The notes beneath the pieces are model-generated. The model worked only from the letters and a program-made list of their open reading frames with translations. It was not told the DNA's origin and searched no databases. Of a stretch of 64,000 bases of DNA, positions 12,715 to 26,200 are shown piece by piece. The stretch is from Climacteris rufus (lineage: Eukaryota; Chordata; Aves; Passeriformes; Climacteridae). Position 1 is the stretch's first letter, and the number at the start of each line of letters is the position of its first letter. Both the position numbers and the translations under genes were made by a program. The stretch is taken from the NCBI GenBank assembly GCA_013398175.1, contig VZRZ01000586.1, positions 1,116,036-1,180,035 on the forward strand. The letters are read 5' to 3'.

Positions 12715-15700
12715 GGACTGGCAGCATCTGGCACTACAGGCATAGGAGCTGCTGTAACTGGCGTTTGTTCTCTGATCCATAGCAGATTGTTTGCCCTGGA
12801 AAAAATAACAGTAATTTACTTATGCTTACTTAAATGTATATTTATCTAGTCTGTGACTCCTCGTCTCAGCTGGGACGAACAAAAAGTATATATTCGTGTT
12901 TTAAACAGAGAAGCAAAATAGTCTTATTTTCCATAACTGAATATTCATGAAAGGCAAGGAAAGCCTCTCTACCTATGGCTTTGGAAAGGAGAATCTCTAA
13001 ACAGTAGCCTGAGACCAGTCAGGAGGCTGATGAGGTTCCTTTGGGAGAAAGCAGCAGTATCAGTTAAAGAAAGTTGGAAGGAGAAGAGCCTGAATGCTGG
13101 AATTGATGTACGTTTGGATAAAAGGGAAAGAAAAAGTGGTGCAGGTGAGATGACAGATAACAAGAGAGATCTCAGCGGGATCTAAAAGCAAGTAATTGGC
13201 TTCTGACAGAGGGAAAAAGTAAAAGGTTCCTTTTTCTTTTCCCCAGATGCTGGCTTTGCCCTTACTTAGATTGACCATTAGTAATAGTATTTTGAGCAAT
13301 TTGTTTATGTTTATTAAAGAAGGGGTTCTCTTAGTAGCTACAAGCCTATTTTGTAACCTTATAATCCTGTGTATCTGGTGTCTGTAGTGTTGACTCAGTA
13401 TGTCTGTAAATCTAATTTGTGAGCTTTAATGCTATAATAAGATATATAGTCCAAGAGCATAGACTGAACACAATTTGAAACAAAGCATGAATATTTGAAT
13501 GTAGAATTCAGACCTAGCTTTGAAAAATGCCCAAAGCTTTTTCGGGTGAATGAAATTCCTTTTCTTGCAAGACTGTAAACACTGAGGAGTAATGGCAAGG
13601 TACTTATTTGGCTTGTTTCTACCTTATTCTCACATATTAGCATCCAGTGAAGTCAGGTACAAGCTCTATGCAGAACATAATCTTGAACTGTATTGACCTG
13701 CCTTTCCTGTTTAATGAGTATCTACCTGTGATTGAAGAAATTGAGATATTTAATTTTGGGAACTATGTAATTTGAGTTATTTATTGGAATACAAATTCTC
13801 AAAGGATTGGACAGACTTTCTTTATAAAATATGGTTGCCTAGTAAAAATATTCTCTCTGGGTACTTTGTCTGGATTAGAACAGAGATGTGAATGTTGCCA
13901 GAGTGCCAGAGTGTCTGGACATGGCAAACATGCTGTCAAGGCACAGAAGGCTGACAGTCTGGAAAGCATGGAGGTAATGCAATACTTTCCACAGTAGTCA
14001 GATTTTCCTTCCAGCGTAACAACTTCAAATTAACACCCACATTTTCATATTTAGTGGAGTTCTGCTGTTTTAGGTGCTACTATTTTAGAAATAGAATAGA
14101 AGATAGTGAAAGTAAAATTGAGTGCAACTTTTCTGTTTCAGTAGCTGCATTTTGAAATGAACAGAGCTAAAGAAAAACTTCTAAGTCTGACTAAGGGACA
14201 AACGTTATCTGGAATATACGGGAAGAATTAAAGGGGACATTTAAAGATACAACATTTCTAAATATATGAATTTTTCAAACCAGGTTCAGCACAAGAAAAT
14301 GTAAATCTGCATACCTTGAGCTTGTACTGACAAGAAGGCTGTATTTGCCTCTGTTTTAATAAAAGTGAGCTAAAACAATTTTGATTAACAAAGGCTGTGA
14401 AGTGTCCCAGAATTAATGGCATCCTTAGAGGCAGGGTATATCAGTTAGATTTAACTCTCTGTGGAAAGTAGTTCATAAATAAAATCTCAAGATCTCCTGA
14501 CAAAACATTTTCTAGGAAATGTAAAATTATAGGTGTATGCTTGACAGTAAAATTTATACTAGAAGCAGTAGAAAGAACTTTATTAACATAAACAAGTCAA
14601 GTACCCTAATCCCTTTCAGAACTCCTATGCTTCTCTACAAGATGAACTCTGGAAAAGAGAGTTATCATGCATATAATTTAGACTGGGAAGAGACCCTTGA
14701 CAGTACTTTTTAAAAAAATACTTTCTCTCAAAAGGCATTAGAGGGGTTTGTGTCTCTTGTCATGCAATGCATTTATGGCAAAGACTGAATTTCACTGTAG
14801 TTTTTTATGAAAAACACAAGGGAAATATGTGTGGAAACAGTTAATTTTTAGGGTAACACAGATTCTCAATTATTTATCACATTTCATGAAATTTGAAGGG
14901 CATTAAATGAAGGCAGCTGTACTGGCTCCTGTGTCAGGTTACTGTCTGACACCCAACTAACAGAGAAAGACCACTTCTTCATGTCTTTGCCACCACACAT
15001 TGTATGCCTGGTGAAACCTGTCAATAATTGCTGGGGATTTTTTCCTTCCTGAATGCTCATAGTCTACTTCAAACAGTCCTGGTAGTACAGAATCAATACC
15101 TTAGCGCCAGTAGCCACGGCAAAGCTGTTATCATTATTGTGTTTACCCTCGATCAGGTTACACTCTTTCCTCACAAAGCCACTAATAGTTCCAGCAAGCA
15201 CATAGAGCATCTCCTTGGCAAATTCTTTCTACCTTCTACAAGTATCAAACATGTTTCAGTTTTTTCCCCTCCTAGGAGGATGCTATGGCTAAGAAACATA
15301 TTGAGAGAACACCAGGCAACGAGGGAAAATATGGCCTAGTTTTAAAATAGATAACATCAGAACACTAATTCTACACACCAGTGATTGGGTGTAATTGGCA
15401 CCCTGACCTGCTGAAACCAGGAAGAAATAAGGCAGTAGGAGAAATGAACCATGAAAACTTTGGGTTTACTATGATGGTAAACAATATACCCCTTCCAGGC
15501 TTCTCCTCTCAGACAAGGCAGATGTGCAAGCTTGTGTTCAGAATGTCAAATATAGAACCATTATAAGTTATGATTTTATATAGACACATTTATTCTACCC
15601 TTTAATTAATCAACTGAATGCATCATTTTTAACTTCAGCTCATTCACCACTTCTGGCTTTGTTGTGTCATTAAATATGACATTTCCACTTTTGGAAAAAA

Positions 15701-16161
15701 ATGTCAAGCTACAACACCTACTGCATTATACTGCTTCTACTAAACAGAAATTGTGATTGACAGCTTGAGTCTCAGAAGGAATAATTTTCAATAAATAAGA
15801 AATACATAGTGTTCCTTATTGGCTTTAAAATATTTGGGGGAAAAAAAAGGAAGTGAAACAATTTTTTCCATTTATTTCTGCTTCATATATTGTTAATCCT
15901 GTCTTGACATATGTCTTTTCTTTTTCCAATTATTTTTTAACCTTGTATTTCACAGTATAGTCACCACAGAAAAAAAATAAAACAATTAATTTGCTACAAT
16001 TTAGCTGAAGTAAAAAAACTGTCTCACTAAAGTAAGTATTGTATTAATCACTTGTCTGTTCTTAAAGATCTATTAATAGTGCTACTTTTAAGTACAGAGT
16101 CAATGGGCAGGTTAAGGGTGTGATTGTTAAGAAATTTTAGAAAAGAAGAGAGTTTACTACT

Positions 16162-16240
16162 GTCACTGCTGCTAGTTCACAGCCATTATAACTCTTGCTG
16201 TAAGACATTTATTTGTGGCATACAGTCACTGCTGCTAGTT
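16162..16240. repeat. Pair of 16-base direct repeats
   Basis: GTCACTGCTGCTAGTT occurs at 16162-16177 and again at 16225-16240, so the copies start 63 bases apart. The sequence between them is not repeated further. No function is implied. Confidence 0.7.
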
Positions 16241-19200
16241 ATTGTTTATTAACTGCTGTTATTATTTATTAATAATTAGTAGGAAAAAAATCTCTGAGAT
16301 AAATACCAGTGAGAGTAATATTTCAAATGGTTGATTAAAATTTGAGTCTAGATTTTTCAGGATCAGATAACTTCTTTTAGTGAATAAATCCCTGGTAAAG
16401 CTAAAGACTATGATATTCTTCAGACTTACGCCTGTAAAAGTGAGAGCTGGTCTAATGCAAGGCTAGAATTATGGGCCAAGTTCGCTGCTAATAAAAAAAG
16501 CCCCACATAAGAGAATAATGCCAAGGTAAAACTTTTTTCAACAGTAGAATTTGAGTAAAACTGGTATAGATTGTCAAGTCCTTTAAGAAGAGACAGCTAG
16601 GAAATGGCAGTTCACTAAAATTGCAATGGAAGGGTTTTTTCTACCCTTTTAAAATATTGATTTTTGAAAACCATGGTCATATGTATAAAGCAGTTATAAA
16701 GAGCTGAATTTTAAAAAAAATAAAGTCAGTAACTTTTGTCAATATTTGGAAGAGACTAAACATTTTAAAATTATATCTAACATTTTCAAAGGAAAAGCCA
16801 TTTTAGCATAATAATTATAATATACAGTGCTTAGAAAAGGGAAATCAGTTCCAAGGGTGGGGTTTTTCCCTTTCCTTTTTACATCAGAAAACTGTCGAAG
16901 AGCTGTTTTTTCACAGGGAAGTTTCTGTTTTGATGATTTGGTGAGTTTTTTAAAATATGTTTGCCTGGAAAATTCCTCGTCAGCTCAACAGTTGACACTG
17001 CCACTAATGACTAAATTCTGTCACCTACACAAACCTTCCCACTGGGGTCCTTTGAAAGCAGCACAAGCTGCTCCACCAGGCAGTCTTGCATCAGTAAGAT
17101 GCTGGATTGTGGAGTCATGGCCTTTTCTCCTCCCTCCACTCTCTGTGCCCTGGGGCCATGCAGAGGTCTAAGAAGTACCTGTCATGTAATCACATTTTTG
17201 TGGATTTCTCACCTGTTACTGAGTCCTGGCTACAACTACTGAGCAGATCTAAACACATATATTGGCACATGCTCCAAGGCTTCTTTGCAGTGTCACTGAA
17301 AAAGTATAATATTACCAAGAAATAAAAATTCACAGGAAGCCAAGATCCTACATTTCCAGCATTTCTCTTATTTAAAATAATGGTGTTTTTTGTCGGTTGT
17401 AGTTACGCTCCTGAACCAGGAGTTCATCTTGAACATTAATTTATCCTTTTTCATTCATAGTCAATGTACGTCTTCGTCTGCATTACCTGTGTCTAGTCAA
17501 TACCCTGGGTCATTCTGCAACACTACATGAAAAAATAGATTGAATCGTGCCCATTAATCTCAGTAGATAACTCCCATAAATACATAAATAGAAGAAACCC
17601 ATACTTGTATTGAGATAGAAGGTAGGGAGTATTCAACATACAAATTTTATTTAGCCAAATTCTACAGATTCACAGGGTTAAGTTATGAACATCCTAAATT
17701 TTATAGAAACTGCATTGAAAGAGGCCAGTTGATGACTCTTTTCCATATACTGTCTGACAAACAATTTTTCTACCTGTGTACAGGGATTTCTATGCTAGTG
17801 TATATTCAACTATGATAAATATAAATTTATCATAGCATCAGAGAGTAATTCCAGTGGCGGCAGGTATGAAGAAATCTATTCTGTTGAAGGGAGAAATTGT
17901 CAGTACAGTACAAAAAGAGTTCAGGAAGAAAATGTACATCACTGTAAACATCGCTTTCTGCAAGATTATGTATTGTGTGATCTCCTTCAGACATGTGAAA
18001 AGACAGGAATAAATGCAACCATTACAATCTACTGAATAACATTTCTCTCCTAAAAGTTTTGTATTAATCATCCAGACCTTAGAAATTCTGATAACAATAT
18101 TTTTCTTTTCCATTATATATATTTGTATATTAAGTATAATTGACAAGCACTGTTCAGGCAGAAACGTAATGTTATTTCTCTGAATCACAATGAAGCTAAA
18201 TAGAATGTAGGAGGATAAAATCTGAATCTAAAGACGTTGTTCTATATGAAATTTCCCCATAGCCCAGTGTAGTTTTTCTGAAGACTGGGATACCTTGTAC
18301 ATGTTATGTTTCTGGATTCCAAACTAAAATATATGCCATTATTTTATAAAATAAATATTTAACAGCAGTGTAGTTGTTATTTCTAAAATGCCATTACATT
18401 ACCCCAGGTAGAAGTTTTAAAATGGTAGAGAAATTATTTAAAAATTCTATATCTTTTAAAGATATCATATAATGCTGTGCTGTAAAAAGGCAGTCACTGA
18501 CCAGTAGGTTTAACAATGCAACCCTTGAGATTGTTTATAGATTATTTAAGAAAATCTTTCGCTGAACTTGGGATAGTAAAACAAACTTTTTCGATTTCAC
18601 AAAATGTCTGTGAAATATACCAATTATCTCCAATCTCCTGGTACTGAAAAATGAAGTGGAGGTTGAGTTCACCTTCAGCTCTGTAATTATGTGCTTGTGC
18701 ATATATTTTTCTTTCAGCTTTTCAGTGACAGAGTAATTCTAAAGATAAAATCAGTTTATTCCATTGAGAGGACCAAGATCCACATCGCAGTGCAGAGCAC
18801 ATTTGTGGTTTGTCTGCTAGCACTACTACCATCCATAAACCATACCTACTTTTCCAGATGGCAATGTTGAATGACCCTGCAGTCACTGTGTGAATATGGG
18901 GCTAAGTGGAAATTTTGGAGTGTGACATGTCATGGCCTTCCCATTCACAAAGCTATTACTTAGGACTTTGAGTTAAATAGAAGGGGCAACTAAGAGCTGT
19001 GTTTCAGCTCTAGAGTTCTTCTAGATTTCACTAAGCCTCATTTTGATCATACTACCCTGTTCACTCATTGTAGCCACCAGCACAGGCTCCTTTGACCACT
19101 TAAAATTCGATGTACATATAGCCTCAAAGTCAAGATTAGAAACAGTATGTTTCCATCCTCTGACTAAGCCTTTAGAATTGTATGTGCCTAACAAAAGAAT

Positions 19201-22200
19201 TTTAGTTTTTAAGTATAAGCCTAGTGTGGAAAGGTTTCATCATTTTGTCACTGTGTCACAGTGTGAAAAATTTAACAGTTTTTATCTGTTGCAGTACCTT
19301 GAAATAAAAGTTGCAAATTATAATAATTTTCACTCAACCCAAGGAAAACAAAAGTATCTGATCTGATTTTTTGAATACACTTTACCTTTGAAACCTGACA
19401 TTTTTCTTTATGCTTTAAAATAAAAACAGATTAAGTTAAAAAATAAATGCAATCTATTTTCTGAGTTAAATTATTTGGCCCTCATGTTCTCCCGTCTTTA
19501 CTTCAATCCATCCTTTGGATCTCATATCTTGTAATTGTCCACAATATGTCTTTTAAAAATAGAAAAATGCCATAAGCATGTTGAAAAACCCAAGAACACT
19601 GGTAACCCTTCAACCATTGTGTCCATCTTCTGTTTCATGAGGAAGCGTCATTCTCGCACCTAGACTATCATGAATGGACTTCCATGGAGAAACTGAATTT
19701 TCTGGCTCCATCTGATGGTATACTTTGGAATGATGTATTCATAACCACCCATTCAGAGACAATATTCCATTTCAATTTTTTCATACGTCATTCTTGGATA
19801 TTAATATTACGGCTCCATTCCTTTACTTTCTTTCTCTTTTTTTGAGATTTTTTTGCAGACACTTTTCAACTTTGGTATATGACTTGCTAGCGGGCCACTA
19901 GCAGACCTCTAATACTTTATATTCTTAAAATTGCAAATTGGTATTCTAGGGCTTTCTCCTTCCACGTTTCCATAGCAACTCTTGTAGAGCTTATTCATTA
20001 GAAAGAGTTCTGTTTAATTGATCTCCTAATGTATTGCTTAATAGTAACTGTTAAGCAGTCTTTTGTTTCCAGGTCATATTTAGGGTTCACATATTTGCAT
20101 AAAAGCATTTCATTAGCTGAAACCAATCATTATTAGTAATTTTCTTTTTTTAGTTTAAAATAACTAAACCGTCATTGAGATTTTCTGAATAGCAAATATT
20201 TACATCTTGCTGAATGGGTTTTCTCTGTGAGCCTGGGTGCTTTGTTTCTCTGAGCAGCAAGAAAATTACAGAGCTTCAAAATGTTAATCAGGGAAGACAA
20301 AAAGAAAGTGGATTTTTTTACAAGTGAAATGAAAATGCACAGTGATGATAACCATAGGCCACAGGCAATATTTGATGATGAAGTTGTAATGGATAAATAT
20401 CCTTTAAAAATCACAGTAATGCACTGCCCAACTTGAATACATTGGGATTTTTCTATTACACATAACAATCGTTTTCTGACATTTTAGGTTACAAAAGTTT
20501 AAAACCTCAAAAAAATCCTTTTTTTGCAAACTGGTGCTGTCCAAAACTCTTCCCACTTAGGCTAGTTTGTGTGATTAATATTTTTATGGTCAACTATAGT
20601 AATTAATTTGATCCTGCAATTGTAGAGTTGTTTGCAGAATTTTAAGCTGGTTTTCAGACTACAGGGGTACATGAATGTCAAGAAATTCACCCCGAGTTAC
20701 ATGGTGAATTTTAGTCTAGAAAACAGAAAAACTGCATTCACTGAGAACAAGCATTTAAATTCTCTCTGGATAATAATATCTTGAAAAACAAAGTATATAC
20801 TTTGAGTAATTTAAACACCTTGCAAAATAGAGCTAGCCCATCAACCTCTCTTAAACCTCAATGGAGAGTATAAAACATATGCCTGAATTCATGTTATACA
20901 TACTATGAATCTGGCTATGAAGTCACATTGATTGATTTAAAATATTGTAAATCCATATGCTAAAATTACATTTTTCTTTTTTTTTTAATCATTTATCTGT
21001 TTGTTGTCATTTTTTTTTTCCTCTAATGCTTGGAGCTTATAGTTTTCAAGATTTGTTCACAAACATGAGAGACTTGATTCTTTTACTCTTTTGGCTTTTT
21101 GAAAATGAGACCTGATATTCTTGAGCACAGAACTTCAAGACCTGTAAAAGCAGGAAATATAGAATGATTTCTTGTGAATTCCCAAGTCTTAGAAGACCTT
21201 AATTTCCTTCAGATCTCAAAACATTCATAAGCAGCTGTCCCTCTGAGTAGTCAAATGTTATATGAATAGCTCTAATAAAACCCACAATGCTGGGAAAATA
21301 ATTAAGGAGATCGATAGTAAAAAAAGAAAGGAAAGGTATTGTCTTCATTCCTTTGTTTCATAATAAAATACCAGTAAACATTGCTGCTGTTATTGCTTAT
21401 GTTTTTTTATTATGGTGAAGGTATTCAGAAGGGTGAAAAAATGCCTTTTATATTTTTGGTAAAATGTAGTCTAAACTTAGTTCTCAACTCATAGCCTCAT
21501 GTTTTGGCTTTACTGAAACAATATTCAATAGTATCTCTTGCCCAGTGATAACTTAAAGTAGGTAAGAAGTAGTTCTAAAGGAAAAGTTAATTGACTGAGC
21601 TTTAGAGGAGCTCCAAATATCTGGTTCTATTTTCCATTCATTTTTTGACATTTTGTAAAAACAGTTGACTGTTGCCTTACTTTTGCTGTTAAAAATAGCT
21701 AGTTCCATCCTAGCTAGCTCTCAAGGTTATTGTTCTGTAAACATAGCCATGTTATTGTAGAATTATCTTGTCAGTGCATTCCTTTCCCATGGACACAGAT
21801 CTTTGATGGACATTTTCTTTGACCACTGTAGTTGAAGGAGGAAGTACTGATTTCCTCCAATGACTACTAATTTCTAAAAGAGTATTTAAGAATAAAGAAG
21901 GTGGGTCTTGCCCCCTTCCTTCCTTTCCTCTGAACCTGAACACAACTGTCTCTGGCTCTTTCTTTCTGCGTCTCCAGCATTCCAACCGCGATAGTTGACA
22001 TTTTGAAGAAAAGTTTTGCCAAAAATCTTCCTGAGAATCTTGTTTATTTTTATACGCAATGTAAGGCAGACTAAGCATGAACCTCAGAAATTTCAAGACT
22101 TGGCAACTATCTCTTGTCTCCAGCAGCAAAATCATCTATGGTCTCAATGCTGTGTGAGATTCAGCAAACTACTTTCATTTTGGTTTTGTGAAATCTATTG

Positions 22201-23263
22201 AAACCCATTGACTGTACTACTCAGGGCTCCCTGACTGTAACAGGAGTTAAGCAACTGGCTCACGTATAGTATCGTACACAAGGGCAACTAAATGTAGATA
22301 AGAGCTGACTTCCACAGACTATGAATATATAGAACAAGAGTTTCAAAGGGAATATAAAGTCTTATCCATAATGGTAACTGCTCAGTACTTCCAATGAAGT
22401 TACCAATGAAGAAGCTTCAAATGAAGAACTTGATTTCACTTATAAAATCTCAAATACATCATTGTTTTTTTGCACATAGAGAGTTGTTCTTACTTTGAAC
22501 ATTTTTTCTTTTATCCTATTGTTATTTTTCATCACATGCAAATACCAAGGACGTGTATATTGTGCCAGAAACTTTTGCAATAATCATTTACACTACTTGA
22601 CTATTTAAACCCTTGAAACCTGGGACTCAATAAATAAAGCAACTGAAATTGAGAAATCCAGTATCATAGAGTACAATCTGAAATGGAGTCTATGTCCTCT
22701 CATACTTCCTCTTGTGAATGATATTTAGTTTACTACAACTTCTGCTGTTTTCCTAGTTTTATTTCCAGGAGCTGGTCCTAGCATTGATCCTTCTACCCGT
22801 TAGGCATCATTAAGGCTACTGTTTTAATAAGACTTTCTATATAAGCATCCAGATTGATCAAACACTCAGGTTTGTGCTACTGTCTAAGTGCCAGTTTGAT
22901 GACAATACTTGTCTTCTTTCTACCTCTATCAAAAGAGCAAAATTATTATTTCTTTATGAGAAGGACCAAAAAAAAATCCCACTACAGGCAGCTTCCATTC
23001 AGAGCACAATACTCATTACTATGCATTCACACGGTGAGAATATTCATAATTTTTAGGTAAATTTCACCTCCTATGATCCAGTGACTGGTGCATCTTCAGT
23101 GAAAAGCTTCAAAAACATTACATGTCATTGATGAAAAAGGTAGATATTTCAGTTGCATACGTACAAGTATAGAATATCTTAAAACATGTATTAGAGTAAT
23201 ATTTGCTCTAAATTTCACTGGACATCAGTTCAAACATTTTGGCTACTCTTCTCTCCTTTTTGT

Positions 23264-23288
23264 CACACACACACACACAAAAAAAAAG
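23264..23288. repeat. Short (CA)n microsatellite followed by an A-run
   Basis: Eight CA units are followed directly by a run of about nine A. It is a simple low-complexity tract. Confidence 0.85.
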
Positions 23289-26200
23289 GAGAGCTGAAAA
23301 GCATAAAAAGAAACATCAAGGAAAGTGCTGTTTTTTATTTAAAAAAAAAGATGAATATATCAGCTGTGGTTATTTTTTAGTACGCCTTTCTAATTATTAC
23401 TTTAATTGTGTTGCTGGCAGAGTATGCAGTTTCTGTTAATCAATAAAACAATGATCCTCATAATGAGATTATAAAAGCAGTGACTAATCATTTTCTCATC
23501 ATCAACCTCTAACATTGTTTCCCGTTATTAAAATCCACAATACTGAGTGGGTTCCTCAACAGTATTTTACAACTCCAGTGTATGTTACAGCATAAGATGT
23601 TTTCACCATCGACTGTGGTTTAATTTCCATGCTAGTTGTAGAATTCTGAATGGGACTCAGTATGCAAGATATAATAAATCAGTACCAGGAACATCCACCA
23701 TACTTACTCACTGGGTTTCCCCACAGAGGCTACAGATGTTTTGAGCATGTCCTCCCAGTCTGGGGTTGAAAGGTAGAAAGGTGTTTTACATTTAATTATC
23801 TGAAGAAAATATGAATGCCATATGGTGCAGATGCCCACAATTAACACCTAACCTGTGGAGAACCTTACAAAAAGTCAAGCTGTGCATGCCCATCCAACAA
23901 CAGCCAACACAGCTGTGTGATTTAAGCCAACAGAACTGGGTATTCTCCACTCAACCCTATACGTGCCAGGGCTTCTGGGTATGTGAGGGTTCCTGGAGTA
24001 TGCATGGTGGGGTGGGGAACCCCTGCAGCCAGCTGCCATGAGCCAGGCCCACTGTGTTTGCTCCCAGCCTTCTCTCCTTGGCTGTGCACTGCCAGCCAGG
24101 GAGCAGGAAGGTTGTGTGCATCATTAAGGGCAAATGTACTTGTGACTAAGAGTGCTTTTTTATCTGAGCCCATTTAATCATACACTGTCACTTTCATCTC
24201 AGCCTGTGACAGCCTACCAGCTGAAGCATGCTGAGAAGATAATGTTTTCAAAGATAAAAGCGATACAATGTGATATGTGCTCATCTAAGGGCAATAGACA
24301 TTAGGGCATATCTTTTTCTTTTACCTCCACTCTTCCTGTACCTTAGCAGACTAATTTAACATCCCAGAAAAGCATGTTTCTGACATTCCTGTAAAGGTAA
24401 TCAAAGGGAGAAGGACCCTCTTTGGGAGAAAGGTGGCTTTCTGACCAAGACAAGTGCCTGTTTGGGAAGCTGACAGTGTGGGCAGTTTATAGATGGAGTT
24501 ATACAGAAAGTAAACCAGTGGAGTGTAAGTTCGTTGTTGTTTACATTAGACACGTCTCATGCTCCTACATTTTTTGTCATGTTTTACAAAGAAACTTGTT
24601 CCTTGGAAGCCATATCATAAAGTTAACAGGTAGAGGTTTTAAAAGGATACAATCCACAATCATTAAAGCTATGTGACATTATTCAATGGGAATTCAAAAT
24701 CTAAAGGAGCTTAAAAGCACAGTTATTTTCTAAGAAATAAAAAATAACATCGTACGCAAGCAAATGTTGTGTATTCCAGTCCACCATATTAATTTATTTC
24801 AAGTAAATATTTGGTTTCCACCTCTCTTATCTCTTTTTAAAGTAAGAAAGGAAGCCTAGGGAAAGCATTAAATAACAGCAAAATATTTCAAATTCTGCGA
24901 CATGTGAAGATCACAGCATAATTATCTAACTTAAGTATATCAGTGGTTCTTCCAAATTCTACACAGACATAAAAAAATCCCATTGCTGCTTCTCAGAATC
25001 CACCCCCTCTTTTTTCTTTAGACAAAGCAGTTCATGTGAAATTAATAAACATAACCAGATCTCCTATTACTCCTTAACTGGCATCACTGTCACCTCTCAA
25101 AAGCCCAAATTAGTTTAGAATTAACAAATTACTTATCTGCTTCAAGGTACTCAAGTGTTTCCAGTCTACCCCCAACTTCCAATTAAACAGTTCTAGTTGT
25201 TTCCTTGAAAATCTGAGATAAGTTCTTAATTGTTCCTCTGTCTTATTGTCTTAGCCCAACAAGACTTGTCCTGCTTCCTCACTCCTACAATCCCTGTTGA
25301 CAAACACACTTAAGGTGGTGGAGGATTAGAACTGTAAAATATCTTCTTGTACCTTCTCAAGACTTTTCTTTTATAGCTAATAAACAGTTTCTTGGGTTTT
25401 CTTCCCATGGTAATCCCAGTTCATTTGGGATATTTTTCTGATTTACTTTTCGTGGACTATGTGTGTAATTCAGGCAAGCAACCAAGAAAATCACTGTCCT
25501 ACTCAATGTGAGGAAAACCCAGTGACTTCTGCCTTCCTGGAATCAGTATGGACCTTATGTTGTGAGACTGACAGTAAGTCCACTGGGCCTCAAGTGGCAA
25601 ATACAGTGTTATTCTTTTCTCACAGTGTTAACTCTAAAGCAAATAATTTTAAATATAATCTTACAGACTCTTAGGCATCTTTCTTAATGGACCAACATGT
25701 CCTGGTCCAAACACCTTGTACAAAATATAAAGCAATGAAGAAAAAAAAAAGAAAATTCTAATTGGCTTTGAAAAAATTGCTTCAGAAAAGACTTGAATCC
25801 TGAGGGTTCAGAAAACTTTGCCTGTCTGTTATCAAGGAGAAAACCTATACTTTCATTTGTACCAAGACACCATAAAGGTATAAATGGTCTTGGATAAAGA
25901 GCTGAATATTATCAGAAAAAAGTGCTAACACCTCTGGAAATAAACCATTTTAAACTACAAGCCTTCAATATTTCTCACAAATAATATCTAAGAGCCAGTC
26001 CAGGTGCAATACAATTGTGATCAGTGACTAAATGAGAAATCTTTGTCTCTGTGAGACTAGAAAAATATACCAATCATTTTTCAGGCATTGAGACCCAATG
26101 ACAAATCAATGACAGAAACACGTTCCTGCAAATATGCAGTGGTAACATTAGTTATTGAGGTCATTCTACTAACCTAAGAAAAAGGTTAAAAAGTATCCAT

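Noticed and set aside
23930..24120. GC-richer patch, considered as a CpG island or exon
   Set aside because: CpG dinucleotides are scarce and frames on both strands are unremarkable. No promoter motif was found.
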